Part shown: positions 44,184 through 54,211 of the stretch, one piece after another
Layout: each line of letters begins with the position of its first letter
Position numbering within the stretch: position 1 is the stretch's first letter
Assembly (NCBI GenBank): GCA_003987775.1
Contig: RXJD01000013.1
Coordinates: 1-59,636, forward strand
From: Mycobacterium sp.
GTDB lineage: Bacteria > Actinomycetota > Actinomycetes > Mycobacteriales > Mycobacteriaceae
Direction: 5' to 3'
Length of the DNA stretch: 59,636 nt
The notes under the pieces: model-generated
Seen by the model: the letters and a program-made list of their open reading frames with translations, nothing else
What the model was told of the DNA's origin: nothing
Databases searched by the model: none
Translations under genes and position numbers: made by a program

Positions 44184-46433
44184 ATGGACTCCGCCACGGA
44201 AACCACCCGTCATCTTGAGCTGCGGATCGGTGGGATGACGTGTGCGTCGTGCGCGGCTCGGATTGAGAAGAAGCTCAACAAGATCGACGGTGTCAGCGCT
44301 TCGGTCAACTATGCCACCGAGCGGGCTCACGTCGACTACGTCGGCGACGTCGCACCCGATCAGTTGGTGGCGACGGTGGCGCAGGCGGGCTATACCGCGG
44401 AAGCGGCCAGTCAGGGTTCAGCGGCTATGAACCACGAGGCTTCCCCGCCGGTCGCAGAAACCGATCCGGCGGCGGCGATAAGGCAACGGCTGCTGGTTTC
44501 ACTGGTGTTGACCGTGCCGGTGCTTGCGATGGCCATGGTGCCCGCCCTGCAGTTCGCCAATTGGCAGTGGCTCTCGCTGACGCTGGCCGCGCCGGTGGTG
44601 GTGTGGGGAGGTCTGCCATTCCACAAGGCCGCCTGGGTGAATTTGCGGCATCGCACCGCCACCATGGACACCCTGATCTCGATGGGCACGATCGCCGCCT
44701 TGGGTTGGTCGGTCTACGCGTTGTTCTGGGGCACGGCCGGTATGGCGGGCATGAGGCACCAATTCGAGCTGACGATCTCCCGTAGCGATGGCACCAGCAA
44801 CATTTATCTGGAGGCCGCCGCAGGCGTCACCACCTTCATCCTTGCCGGCCGGTTTTTCGAGGTCCGCTCCAAGCGGCGGGCCGGTGCGGCGCTGCGGGCG
44901 CTGCTAGAGCTCGGCGCCAAGGTGGTCGCGGTGCGCAGAGACGGTGTCGAGCACCGCATCCCGATTGAGCAGCTCGCTGTTGGTGACGAATTCGTGGTGC
45001 GCCCTGGTGAGAAGGTGGCTACCGATGGCCTGGTGATCGAGGGCTCCTCGGCGGTGGATGCCTCCATGCTCACCGGGGAGTCGGTGCCGGTTGAAGTAAG
45101 CCCCGGAGATCAGGTAGTGGGCGCCACCGTCAACGTCGGCGGACGAATAGTGGTGCGCGCCAACCGGATCGGTGCAGATACTCAGTTAGCGCAGATGGCG
45201 AGGCTGGTCGAAGAGGCGCAATCGGGCAAAGCGCAGGCGCAGCGGTTGGCGGATCGCATATCGGGGATCTTCGTGCCGATCGTGATTGCGCTGTCGCTGG
45301 CGACACTTGGGTTCTGGATCGTGACAACCGGATCCATCGCCGCAGCTTTCACTGCGGCGGTGGCGGTGCTGATCATCGCATGCCCGTGTGCCCTGGGTCT
45401 GGCCACGCCGACCGCCTTGATGGTCGGCACCGGCCGTGGGGCCCAACTCGGGATTTTGATCAAGGGACCCGAGGTGCTGGAGTCGACACGGCGAATCGAC
45501 ACCATCGTGCTCGACAAGACCGGTACCGTCACCACCGGCAACATGGCCCTGCTGGATGTGATCGCTGCGCGCGATGAACAACCCGCTGAGGTGCTGCGGT
45601 TGGCGGGCGCGCTGGAGGACTCTTCTGAGCACCCGATCGGCAGGGCGATCGCCCGGGCAGCCCGTGAGAAAATCGGCCAGTTACCCAGCGTCGAGGGTTT
45701 CGCCAACCGGGAAGGGTTGGGCGTGCAGGGAATCGTCGAGGGTCACGCTATGACAGTGGGCCGGCGACTCCTGGCGGATCGCTCGCAGCAGCTACCGGAC
45801 AGCCTCACCGGGTCGTTGGGTCAGGCCGAGTCGGAAGGCAAGACCGCGGTCGTGGTCAGCTGGGATGACACGGCCAGGGGAATCCTGGTGGTGGCGGATT
45901 CGGTCAAGCCGACGTCGCACGAGGCCGTCGAGCGGCTGCGAGCGCTGGGTTTGACCCCGATCATGCTGACTGGCGACAACACGGACGCGGCCCGTGCGAT
46001 CGCCGGGCAGGTGGGCATCGACCAGGTCATCGCCGAAGTGCTGCCGCAGGACAAGATGGAAGTTGTACGGCGGCTGCAGGCCGAGGGCAAAGTGGTGGCC
46101 ATGGTCGGTGACGGTGTCAACGACGCCGCGGCCCTGGCGCAGGCCGATTTGGGGCTTGCGATGGGGACCGGCACCGACGTCGCGATCGAGGCCAGCGATC
46201 TGACACTGGTCAGCGGAGACCTGCGCTCGGTGCCCGCCGCCATCGAGCTCTCGCGTAAGACGTTGGCGACGATCAAAGGCAACCTGTTCTGGGCATTCGC
46301 CTACAACATCGCCGCTTTGCCGCTGGCAGCCGCCGGCCTGCTCAACCCCATGCTGGCGGGTGCGGCTATGGCGTTCTCCTCGGTATTCGTGCTGACCAAC
46401 AGCCTCCGGCTCCGCACCTTCAAACCGAACTGA
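44184..46433 (+). CDS. CopA-type copper P1B ATPase
   Basis: A 749-residue ATPase with an N-terminal HMA domain G-M-T-C-A-S-C (C20, C23), C-P-C (about 399), D-K-T-G-T (about 443) and G-D-G-V-N-D (about 637). P1B-1, Cu(I). Resembles CtpA/CtpB-type rather than CtpV, since it retains the C-x-x-C. In operon with the CopZ-like gene. Probably exports Cu(I) delivered by the chaperone. An extra loop between TM2 and TM3 (about residues 185-205) is somewhat long. Confidence 0.93.
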   Translation: MDSATETTRHLELRIGGMTCASCAARIEKKLNKIDGVSASVNYATERAHVDYVGDVAPDQLVATVAQAGYTAEAASQGSAAMNHEASPPVAETDPAAAIRQRLLVSLVLTVPVLAMAMVPALQFANWQWLSLTLAAPVVVWGGLPFHKAAWVNLRHRTATMDTLISMGTIAALGWSVYALFWGTAGMAGMRHQFELTISRSDGTSNIYLEAAAGVTTFILAGRFFEVRSKRRAGAALRALLELGAKVVAVRRDGVEHRIPIEQLAVGDEFVVRPGEKVATDGLVIEGSSAVDASMLTGESVPVEVSPGDQVVGATVNVGGRIVVRANRIGADTQLAQMARLVEEAQSGKAQAQRLADRISGIFVPIVIALSLATLGFWIVTTGSIAAAFTAAVAVLIIACPCALGLATPTALMVGTGRGAQLGILIKGPEVLESTRRIDTIVLDKTGTVTTGNMALLDVIAARDEQPAEVLRLAGALEDSSEHPIGRAIARAAREKIGQLPSVEGFANREGLGVQGIVEGHAMTVGRRLLADRSQQLPDSLTGSLGQAESEGKTAVVVSWDDTARGILVVADSVKPTSHEAVERLRALGLTPIMLTGDNTDAARAIAGQVGIDQVIAEVLPQDKMEVVRRLQAEGKVVAMVGDGVNDAAALAQADLGLAMGTGTDVAIEASDLTLVSGDLRSVPAAIELSRKTLATIKGNLFWAFAYNIAALPLAAAGLLNPMLAGAAMAFSSVFVLTNSLRLRTFKPN

Positions 46434-46468
46434 TACGACAGAGCTGACGCCGAACAGCCGACCCCGAC

Positions 46469-47719
46469 ATGAACGCCCGGTATCTCGGATTGCTCCGTTG
46501 CCCCCGCTGTGGCGAGGAAGCACCGGAAGATAGAGCCGCCTTCGGCTGTTCGAATTGCGCACGCGTTGGCATCGGAGTGAATCTGACCCCGGTCTATGCG
46601 ATCAAGGCCGGCCCTCTGCCGTGGAAGGCGTCGCAGGCAGGAATCTTCGGATACCGCGATCTGCTGCCACTGGCGCCAGGGGACTCTCCGGTGACCTTGG
46701 GCGAAGGTCAGACGCCCCTCGTTCCGTTGAAACGGCTAGGGCCCCGGCTTGGACTACACGGGCTTCTGCTCAAAGACGAAGCCCACAATCCGACGTGGTC
46801 ATTCAAAGACAGGCTGGCCGCCGCGGCCGTCACCAAGGCAGCGGCGTCGGGAGCATCGACCGTCATCGTCTCATCGACGGGAAACCACGGCGCGGCAGTG
46901 GCCGCCTACGCAGCCGCAGCAGGGCTTCGGTGCGTCGTCCTCACGGTGTCATCGATACCCCGCGAGATGAGCATTCTCATCCGAGCCTATGGCGCTCGCC
47001 TCGTCGCGTACGAGAAAGGCCCGGACCGGTGGTCGGTACTGCGCCAAGCGGTCGAGGCGTTCGGCTGGACCCCGATCTCCGGGGCAGTGACGCCGCCGAT
47101 CGGTTCCAACCCGTTCGGGGTGGAAGGATACAAGACGATCGCCTATGAGCTGTGGGGACAACTCGGAGAGCCGCCCGACGTGGTCGTCGTCCCGACCGCC
47201 TACGGGGACGGACTGTCTGGAATTCGCCGGGGTTTTGCCGACCTGATCGCTCTCGGCCTGGCCACCCGCATGCCCCGGTTGGTCGCGGTCGATCCGTTTG
47301 GAGCCTACGCGCACGGGCTCCACGCCCCACCGGGGCATCAGCCAACGGTGCCCACTCGTCCGTCCGTCGCGTTCTCGGTCGCCGCGCGGGTAGCCACCTA
47401 TCAAGGCTTGGAGGCGATCCGGGCCACCCAGGGGACCGCCGTAGCAGAACCGAGCGACGACGCGATTGTCCGTATGCAGCTCGAATTGGCCTCCGCTGAG
47501 GGCGTTTACGCAGAAGGCGCCTCCGTGTTGGCGGTACTTGCCGCTCAACAGCTCGCTTCCCGACGTTGGATCGATGCTGACGAGAGCGTCGTTTTGCTGT
47601 CTACGTCGTCAGGTCTGAAAGATCCCCGCTCCACGGCGGGCCACCTGCCCGAACTACCGGTTCTGGCACCGACCTTGACAGCCCTCGAGGCGGCGCTGCC
47701 GCCAGGCATGTGCACATGA
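46469..47719 (+). CDS. threonine-synthase-like PLP enzyme
   Basis: A 416-residue fold-type II PLP protein with an N-terminal C-P-R-C-G...C-S-N-C zinc ribbon (residues about 10-31), P-T-W-S-F-K-D-R (the PLP lysine; canonical ThrC has P-T-G-S-F-K-D-R) and S-T-G-N-H-G-A-A. Family members make threonine from O-phosphohomoserine or act on related substrates. It lies 35 bases after the copper ATPase. The Trp at the Gly position and a zinc ribbon make this a diverged paralogue; the substrate is unclear. Confidence 0.8.
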   Translation: MNARYLGLLRCPRCGEEAPEDRAAFGCSNCARVGIGVNLTPVYAIKAGPLPWKASQAGIFGYRDLLPLAPGDSPVTLGEGQTPLVPLKRLGPRLGLHGLLLKDEAHNPTWSFKDRLAAAAVTKAAASGASTVIVSSTGNHGAAVAAYAAAAGLRCVVLTVSSIPREMSILIRAYGARLVAYEKGPDRWSVLRQAVEAFGWTPISGAVTPPIGSNPFGVEGYKTIAYELWGQLGEPPDVVVVPTAYGDGLSGIRRGFADLIALGLATRMPRLVAVDPFGAYAHGLHAPPGHQPTVPTRPSVAFSVAARVATYQGLEAIRATQGTAVAEPSDDAIVRMQLELASAEGVYAEGASVLAVLAAQQLASRRWIDADESVVLLSTSSGLKDPRSTAGHLPELPVLAPTLTALEAALPPGMCT

Positions 47720-47857
47720 CCCGCAAATTCACGTGGGCGCGTCGGTGCCCTGACGGGGCATCCGGGGTCCGGACCTAATCCCGGTGTCACGGCCCGGCCG
47801 GGCATCTGGTTGGGGACCGCGCCGATGTTTCGCCGGCCACTATGTGGGTAACGCTTG

Positions 47858-48133
47858 ATGATGAAGCGAAGGATGGCGATTGCTGCTGCTGCCGTCGCAG
47901 TCACGACGAGCTTGGGCGCGGGTGGATTGGTCAGCACCGCCAGCGCCGAGGCACAACCGGGACCGATGCCGACTGATCAGTGGTGCCCCGGGGCCTATTG
48001 GAATCCCATGTGGGGATCGAACTGGGACTGGCGGCACTGCCACGACTCATTCAACGGCGGCGGCGGACATGGTGAAGGAGGACATGGTGGCGGCGGCAAT
48101 GGCGGCGGTGGAAACGGTGGCGGGCGACACTGA
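47858..48133 (+). CDS. secreted Gly/His-rich small protein
   Basis: A 91-residue protein with a Sec-type signal peptide (M-K-R-R-M-A-I-A-A-A-A-V-A-V, cleavage after A-S-A near 30), a W-N-P-M-W-G-S-N-W-D-W-R-H-C-H core and a C-terminal G-G-G-G-H-G-E-G-G-H tail. Similar Gly-rich secreted proteins are frequent in mycobacteria. The H-C-H and tail His could bind metal. Function unknown. Confidence 0.7.
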   Translation: MMKRRMAIAAAAVAVTTSLGAGGLVSTASAEAQPGPMPTDQWCPGAYWNPMWGSNWDWRHCHDSFNGGGGHGEGGHGGGGNGGGGNGGGRH

Positions 48134-48176
48134 TCCCCTGACCCTCGAGCATCGGCCCTCGAGCCGAGACCAGAGT

Positions 48177-48764
48177 TCAAGCGGAGGGGGCGGTCAGATC
48201 ACGGGGGCATTCGGCCGTGACGTAGCACAGTCGCGACACACGACCGGTTGCCACGGTGGAAAATCCCGTCTCGGCCATCATCGCGCGAAGGCTGTTGAAG
48301 AGGTCGTGCATCTCCGCTCGGCCATGCGCCGCGCTGACAACACGCTCGAGCAGTCGGGTCCGCGGTGGACAGACATCAGCGATGCACGCCCGTCCGCCCG
48401 GCCGCAAAACCCGGAGCGCCTCCTGTATCCCCGCGACACGATGCTCCGGCGCAATGTGGTGGAAGGTCAAACTTGAAACGACCACGTCGAACGACGCATC
48501 GGCGAAGGGCAGATTCTGAGCTCGCGCTGGGTAAAACGTGCAGTTGGGCGGCGCGTGTGCCGCCGCATAGTCTAGGAACGGAGGTGACGGATCGATTCCC
48601 ACCACCAGTCCCGAAGGACCCACAACCGGAGCGATTCGGCGAGCAAAATACCCCGTGCCGCAACCGATTTCGAGTACCTTTTGACGTGGCCGAGCGCCGG
48701 ATGCTGCGACGAGATGGTCCCATATACGGGACCGCTGGCCGAAATACCAAGCGTCCGACAACAT
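48177..48764 (-). CDS. class I SAM-dependent methyltransferase
   Basis: A 195-residue methyltransferase with motif I V-L-E-I-G-C-G-T-G-Y-F, motif II (V-V-G-I-D-P-S) and a post-motif L-R-V-L-R-P-G-G-R. UbiE-like layout. Substrate unknown. It converges on the secreted protein gene. The upstream neighbour is the DUF305 gene, which is divergent. Confidence 0.88.
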   Translation of the reverse strand: MLSDAWYFGQRSRIWDHLVAASGARPRQKVLEIGCGTGYFARRIAPVVGPSGLVVGIDPSPPFLDYAAAHAPPNCTFYPARAQNLPFADASFDVVVSSLTFHHIAPEHRVAGIQEALRVLRPGGRACIADVCPPRTRLLERVVSAAHGRAEMHDLFNSLRAMMAETGFSTVATGRVSRLCYVTAECPRDLTAPSA

Positions 48765-48941
48765 TTCGTACGCCCTTGGCGAAATGCCGTCGGAACGTCG
48801 ATCGCGGCGGGGCGCAGATTCGGTACTGGTTGCATTAAGACCTCCTTGGCCGCAGGGGCGCTTACCGTGCCTGCTACCGTCTACCCGTATTAGGTATATA
48901 GAAACGACTCGCTCTTAATTCTCGAAAGGAAGTCATCCCTG

Positions 48942-49649
48942 ATGGTGCAACGATCGCTGACGGCCTCCGCGGCTGCGGTCATAGCGTTACTGACCTTGAC
49001 CGCATGCGGCGGCTCCGGCAACCAGGCCGGTTCTGGTACGACGCCGGCCGGCTCATCGAGCGTATCGAGTTCGCCGGCGGGTGCCCAGGCGCACAATGAT
49101 CACGACGTCATGTTCGCCCAGCACATGATTCCCCATCATCAGCAAGCCATCCAGATGAGCGACATCATCCTTGGCAAGCAAGGCATTGATCCTCGCGTGA
49201 TCGACCTGGCCAACCAGATCAAGGCGGCGCAAGGACCGGAAATCCAACAGCTACAGACGTGGCTCAGCCAATGGGGACAGCCGACAACCCCGGGCGGCAT
49301 GGCTCCCTCGTCCACGATGCCTGGGATGCCCGGGATGCCCGGGATGCCGAGCCAGAGCGGGATGCCCGGGATGCCGAGCCAGAGCGGAATGCCCGGCATG
49401 CCCGGGATGGGCGGGATGGACGGGATGATGTCAGACCAAGACATGCAGGCCCTGCGAGACGCGCAAGGTGTCGACGCCGGCAAGTTGTTCCTCAACCAAA
49501 TGATTCAGCATCATCAGGGCGCGATCAGCATGGCTCAAAACGAAATCAAGTCAGGTCAGTACTCTGCTGCTACTGCGATGGCGCAGTCGATTGTCAACAC
49601 CCAGCAGAAGGAGATCACCACGATGCAGACAATTCTGGGCTCCCTATAG
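48942..49649 (+). CDS. DUF305 lipoprotein with Met-rich repeat
   Basis: A 235-residue protein with lipobox L-T-A-C (C22). Two DUF305 halves carry H-M-I-P-H-H-Q-Q-A and N-Q-M-I-Q-H-H-Q-G-A, the metal-binding His/Met motifs of this family. Between them is a Met-rich insert with M-P-G-M units (about residues 125-160), like copper-binding Met motifs. Several relatives are copper-induced. A TACCC-like element (TACCCGTATTAGGTA, 48882-48896) lies upstream. It probably binds Cu(I) outside the membrane; this is inferred. Confidence 0.85.
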   Translation: MVQRSLTASAAAVIALLTLTACGGSGNQAGSGTTPAGSSSVSSSPAGAQAHNDHDVMFAQHMIPHHQQAIQMSDIILGKQGIDPRVIDLANQIKAAQGPEIQQLQTWLSQWGQPTTPGGMAPSSTMPGMPGMPGMPSQSGMPGMPSQSGMPGMPGMGGMDGMMSDQDMQALRDAQGVDAGKLFLNQMIQHHQGAISMAQNEIKSGQYSAATAMAQSIVNTQQKEITTMQTILGSL

Positions 49650-49761
49650 CGAACTTCGTTGTGATCGCGGCGTTCGCCCGGAGCCGGCTCAGGGATTCGC
49701 CATCGGTGGATAGTTGCGAACTTCCAGCAGGCGATCCTGCAGTGGATAGCGGGAACCGCGG

Positions 49762-51741
49762 CTAATTCGCTGCCAGCTGCACCACTCTGCCGTTGCCGTT
49801 GTCGGCGACGAATACCTGCTTGCGGGAGGAGTCGACCGCCACGCCCACGGGATGGCCGCCAGCGAACGGCAGTACCTTCGGAGCGCTCGATCCGGAATCC
49901 AGCTTGACCACTTTGCCGGTCTCGTGGTCGGTGACATAGACGGCGCCGGCGGTGTCTACCGCGATACCCGAGGGCGCGGTAAGTCCGGTGAAGGGCAACT
50001 CCGTCGGAGTGCTTGAGCCGGCGTTGAGCTTCAGCACCCTGTCATTGTCCGAGTCGGTGACATAGACGGTCCCCGACGGGTCTATCGCGACACCATCTGG
50101 ATGGTTGAGGCCGGTGAACGGCAGATCAATCTGAGTGTCAGATCTGGGATCAAACTTCACCACCCGGTTGTTGCCGCGGTCTGCGACATATATGTTGCCG
50201 GTGGCATCGACCCCCACGCCCTGCGGGTACGTCAAGCCGGTGAACGGCAGCACGGTTTGCGTACTGGATCCGGCAGCCAGCTTGACCACCCTGTTGTTGA
50301 AGTCGGCGACGTAGACGGTGCCGTTGGCGTCTACCGCTAGCCCCTGCGGTTGGTAAAGGCCGGTAAACGGCAGCACGGTCGGAGTGGACGATCCGGCAGC
50401 CAATTTGACCACCCGCCCGTACATGCTCTGGCTGGTGATGTACACGCTGCCGGTATCGTCCAGCGCGACCCCGCCCGGGGAGAGGGCAAAGCCGAGTCCG
50501 GTCATCGGCAGCACTGTCTGCCCGGGCGCTGATGCCGCTGGTTGCGGCTTGGGCTTGAGCAGATGTCCAGCGACGATGACGGCGACGATCACCACTAGAG
50601 CGGCGGCGCCGATCAAGACCCACATGCGGCTGCGTCGAGGTTTCGCCCGTTCCCCGGGTGTTGGGGCAAGGCCGGGTGGGCCAGTATGGCTGGCGAAGGG
50701 TGGGACATGGGGTCGGCCGCGCCAGCTGGCAGTGTCGGCGGGTGGCGGTGCCCACCCGCTCTGGGTCGCGGGCGAACTTGACATCGCTGACCACGGCCTG
50801 GCCTGGGTGACAGAGTCGGCTGCGGCTGGGCCGGCACCGCTCGACAGGATCGTTTGTTCGCCGCGCTGCGCTATCGCGGCCGCCTGGTTCTGCTCGGCTG
50901 TCGTCAGGGCGTTGTGGGCTGCCGCAGCCAGTTCACCGGCGCTGCGAAAACGTTCCTCGGGGTTTTTTGCCATTCCTCTGGCGATCACCTGGTCGAGACC
51001 CGCCGGAACTATGCCCGGCCGCAGTTGGCTGGGCCGCGGAGCGGGCTCCATGAGATGCGCGCCGATCACCCTCTCGATGCTGCTGCCGGGGTAAGGAGGT
51101 GACCCGGTCAAGCACTCGGCCAACACACATGCGAGCGAATAGATATCGGCGCGAAAGTCAACTTTGTCGCCGGAAAATCGCTCCGGAGCCATGTAGTTGT
51201 AGGTTCCCAGCGCCATTCCGGTGTGGGTCAGCCCCGGATCGGTTGCGGCACGGGCGATGCCGAAGTCCACCAGGTAGGCGAAGTCGTCGACGCCGATGAT
51301 GATGTTCTCCGGTTTGACGTCGCGGTGCGTGACCCCGCCGGCGTGTGCGGCGTCCAGCGCGGCGGCGACCTGCCGCACGATGGCCACCGCTCGCGCCGGT
51401 ATCAGCGGACCGTAGGCCGCCAACATGCGGCGCAAAGAAATACCGTCTATCAGCCGCATGTCCAGGTACAGCTGCCCGTCGATCTCGCCGTAATCGTGGA
51501 TCGGGACCACATGCGGTTCGGTCAGCCGTCCCGCGGCGTCCGCCTCGCGCTGCATCCGCTCGCGAAACACCGGGTCGGCCGAGAATTGCTCTGAGATCAA
51601 CTTCAGCGCCACCACCCGGCGTTTACGAGTGTCCTCGGCCTCATAGACCTCGCCCATCCCGCCGCGGCCGAGCAGTCGCATCAGCCGATAAGGCCCGACA
51701 AGCGAGCCTGTCCTCGGCCCGGGCTCACCGACACCTGCCAT
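49762..51741 (-). CDS. pknD: PknD-like Ser/Thr protein kinase with NHL propeller
   Basis: A 659-residue receptor kinase. The kinase domain has K47, H-R-D at 139-141 and D-F-G at 159-161; a TM helix lies near 375-395. The extracytoplasmic region has about six NHL-type repeats with P-F-T-G-L and V-Y-V-T/A-D units, forming a beta-propeller. M. tuberculosis PknD has this layout and lies beside a PstS gene, as here. It likely senses an extracellular cue and phosphorylates cytosolic targets. ATG at 51741. Confidence 0.92.
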   Translation of the reverse strand: MAGVGEPGPRTGSLVGPYRLMRLLGRGGMGEVYEAEDTRKRRVVALKLISEQFSADPVFRERMQREADAAGRLTEPHVVPIHDYGEIDGQLYLDMRLIDGISLRRMLAAYGPLIPARAVAIVRQVAAALDAAHAGGVTHRDVKPENIIIGVDDFAYLVDFGIARAATDPGLTHTGMALGTYNYMAPERFSGDKVDFRADIYSLACVLAECLTGSPPYPGSSIERVIGAHLMEPAPRPSQLRPGIVPAGLDQVIARGMAKNPEERFRSAGELAAAAHNALTTAEQNQAAAIAQRGEQTILSSGAGPAAADSVTQARPWSAMSSSPATQSGWAPPPADTASWRGRPHVPPFASHTGPPGLAPTPGERAKPRRSRMWVLIGAAALVVIVAVIVAGHLLKPKPQPAASAPGQTVLPMTGLGFALSPGGVALDDTGSVYITSQSMYGRVVKLAAGSSTPTVLPFTGLYQPQGLAVDANGTVYVADFNNRVVKLAAGSSTQTVLPFTGLTYPQGVGVDATGNIYVADRGNNRVVKFDPRSDTQIDLPFTGLNHPDGVAIDPSGTVYVTDSDNDRVLKLNAGSSTPTELPFTGLTAPSGIAVDTAGAVYVTDHETGKVVKLDSGSSAPKVLPFAGGHPVGVAVDSSRKQVFVADNGNGRVVQLAAN

Positions 51742-51758
51742 CGAACTCCTTCATGTGA

Positions 51759-52865
51759 TTAAGAGATAGCGTTGACCGCGGTTGCCAGCCGCGCCTGGAG
51801 CCCGCTGGGCGGTGTGATGGATCCATACTGCGCCAGGCCCTCTTGTCCCGGACCGATAACCGCCTGCATAAATGCCCTGACAGCGGTGCCTGTCGCGGAC
51901 TCCGGATACTTCGAACAGACGATTTCATACGTTGGCTCTACGATCGGGTATGCGCCGGGCTGTGTCGGCTTGGCGAAAGATGACGTATCCAACACCAGAT
52001 CATTGCCCTGTCCCACAATTCTGGCTCCTGCGATCGTCTTGGCGACTGACTCGGGAGTGATCGATACGGGATCGGGACCTGCTGAGGTGATGAGCTGGGC
52101 GACGTTCAGTTGTTTACCCAGCGCGAATGACCACGCTGTGTAGGTGATCGACCCGTCGGTAGTCTGCAGGGCCGCCGTCACCCCATTGTCTCCGTCGGCG
52201 CCAGTACCGACGCCCCCTTCAAACGTCTCTCCGTCGTCTTTGCCCCAGGTGCCGTTGGATGCGGCAATAAGGTATTGCTGGAAGTTGGCCGAGCTACTGG
52301 ACTCGTCATTGCGGAAGATGACCCGAATGGGGGATGAGGGCAGGCTGGTGCCTGCATTGAGCGCCCTGACTGCAGGGTCGTCCCACTTGCTGATGGTGCC
52401 GTTGAAGATCTTGGCCAGTGTGGGCGCGTCCAGCTTCAGCGAACTCACGCCGTTGATGTGGTAAGTGACCGCTATCGGCTGAAACAGTGCCGGCAGTTCC
52501 CAGGCCGGGGACGCGCACCGTGCCGCCGCCTTGTTGGTTTCACCTCTGGCCGGGTCCAACGGCACACCAGACCCGGCGAAATCCGTTTCGCTCTTGATGA
52601 ACTGCTCGACGCCGGCGCCAGAGCCGTTCGCCTCGTAGTCCAGGGTGTAGCCAGGGCACGCGTGCGCGTAGGCGTTGACGAATTGTTGTATCGCGTTTGC
52701 CTGTGCGGTCGCGCCGCTGGCATTGAGTTCCGCCTTCCCGCCGCAGTCCACTTTCGCTGACGGTCCTGAGGACGGGGCGGAGGTATTCGTTTTGCTGCCA
52801 CAACCCGATAACACCAGCGTGCCAATGACCAGCAGGCTCAGGATGTCGGTTCGGGTGACTTTCAC
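51759..52865 (-). CDS. pstS: PstS-type phosphate-binding lipoprotein
   Basis: A 368-residue protein with lipobox L-V-L-S-G-C (C22) from GTG 52865, with GAGGAG 5 bases upstream. It has the phosphate-binding pattern around [10 protein letters not shown] and F-R-N-D-E-S-S-S. Normal length for PstS. The matching permease genes (pstC, pstA, pstB) are not here. Its adjacency to a PknD-like kinase mirrors the M. tuberculosis pknD/pstS2 pair; a plausible link between phosphate supply and the kinase. Confidence 0.93.
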   Translation of the reverse strand: MKVTRTDILSLLVIGTLVLSGCGSKTNTSAPSSGPSAKVDCGGKAELNASGATAQANAIQQFVNAYAHACPGYTLDYEANGSGAGVEQFIKSETDFAGSGVPLDPARGETNKAAARCASPAWELPALFQPIAVTYHINGVSSLKLDAPTLAKIFNGTISKWDDPAVRALNAGTSLPSSPIRVIFRNDESSSSANFQQYLIAASNGTWGKDDGETFEGGVGTGADGDNGVTAALQTTDGSITYTAWSFALGKQLNVAQLITSAGPDPVSITPESVAKTIAGARIVGQGNDLVLDTSSFAKPTQPGAYPIVEPTYEIVCSKYPESATGTAVRAFMQAVIGPGQEGLAQYGSITPPSGLQARLATAVNAIS

Positions 52866-53222
52866 AGAACTCCTCTGAAAGAAAGAAGGGATCAACACAT
52901 CTACTTTGCCACCGTTTGCGAGCAACGCGGTGGGAGTTCAGGCAAAGCCGCGGGAGTTTGCGCCTGTCACGCCGGATAGAACCGCTGCATCGCGCCGCGA
53001 CGATTTTGCCCGTCGCTACGCGATGGGCAGGAGTCCGGCTGTGGCCATTCGCTGCCGCCCACAACCTGTGGTCAATGCCGGGATCGGACGTTCCACCTCA
53101 CCGTACGTTGCAAGAGAAACAAGGATCCGTAACTGAGGGCACGGACGCGTGCGAGTTGTTAGCGGAGCCTCCGTAACCGGTAGCGGCCAGGCGATCCCAG
53201 CGACAGCGCGTTCGGCAACTCG
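52866..53222. other. intergenic, promoter region of pstS and spacer
   Basis: No gene recognised. The pstS promoter should lie near the right end of the pstS coding strand. Otherwise no notable repeat. Confidence 0.4.
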
Positions 53223-54125
53223 CTAAGCTGCCCTCGAGGTGCGCCGGGTTGCCGTCGGCCGGTCGTCGAAGTGACATGCGCCCCTCGCGCGAAACGGCTC
53301 GATCAGCTGGGCGAGGTACGCCGCGGGGTAATTGGGCTTCGCGGCCATGCCGAGGTCTTCGGTACGAAACCGGCGGCGGGGGTCGTACGAGTAGGTGCGC
53401 AGGGCGTGATCCCAGGTCAGGGTGAACAGCCCGAAGTTGACGTCACCCGCGCCAGCCCATTTCAGGTGGTGAAATCGGTGGCCTTCATTGAGCGCCAGCA
53501 CCGAACGCATCGGGCCGATACGGTAGTCGGCGTTGGAGTGTTGCAGCAGCAACTGCACCGCGATGCATACCGCCAGCGCTTCGGCCACCGACGACGGCAT
53601 CCCCATGGCAAATAACGGCGCTGTGCCTGCTGCTAATTCAAGCGCACCGTGCGCGGGATGCTTCATCAGGCCGTTGAAGCCGTAGAATCGCTTCACGCTG
53701 TGATGTACCGCATGCAGTCGCCACAGCCAGCCCACTCTGTGACTGATCATGTGCACCAGCGTGATGCCGAGATCGGCTACCGCCACCGCCAGAAGCACTT
53801 GCAGCGCGAACGGCGTTGATACCGGCCACCAGCGGTGAAACGGGCTTAGCAGCGCCGTCACCGGAATGATTAGCACAGTCACCAGCATTGCGGTCTCGTT
53901 GATGAAGGCGTGTGTCGCGTCGCGTCGCGCATCGCCAAAAGAGTGATTCCACTCCCGGGCGTAGGGCAGAACGCGCTCCATGGCAAACGATAAACCGATT
54001 GCCGCGGTGATCAGCGCAACCATCCACAGGCCGGCCCACGGTGTACGGGCTACCGCGATCGCGACACCGTTGATTCCGACGAGCATGAGCGGCACGTATC
54101 CGTACCGCGCCAACCATTCGACCAT
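53223..54125 (-). CDS. fatty-acid hydroxylase / sterol-desaturase-type membrane enzyme
   Basis: A 300-residue integral membrane protein with the His-box pattern of the family: H-M-I-S-H, H-A-V-H-H-S and H-R-F-H-H-L-K-W. These bind a di-iron centre. ATG 54125. Divergent to an AraC-type gene about 90 bases upstream. Substrate unknown; mycobacterial members modify lipids. Confidence 0.85.
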   Translation of the reverse strand: MVEWLARYGYVPLMLVGINGVAIAVARTPWAGLWMVALITAAIGLSFAMERVLPYAREWNHSFGDARRDATHAFINETAMLVTVLIIPVTALLSPFHRWWPVSTPFALQVLLAVAVADLGITLVHMISHRVGWLWRLHAVHHSVKRFYGFNGLMKHPAHGALELAAGTAPLFAMGMPSSVAEALAVCIAVQLLLQHSNADYRIGPMRSVLALNEGHRFHHLKWAGAGDVNFGLFTLTWDHALRTYSYDPRRRFRTEDLGMAAKPNYPAAYLAQLIEPFRARGACHFDDRPTATRRTSRAA

Positions 54126-54211
54126 GCAAATAGTCTCCAGGGTCGGCCGTCGCTGAGGCATGTACAGATCCGTCGACCTGCACGGCTGTGCACTAATAGA
54201 TACTCGAGTAC

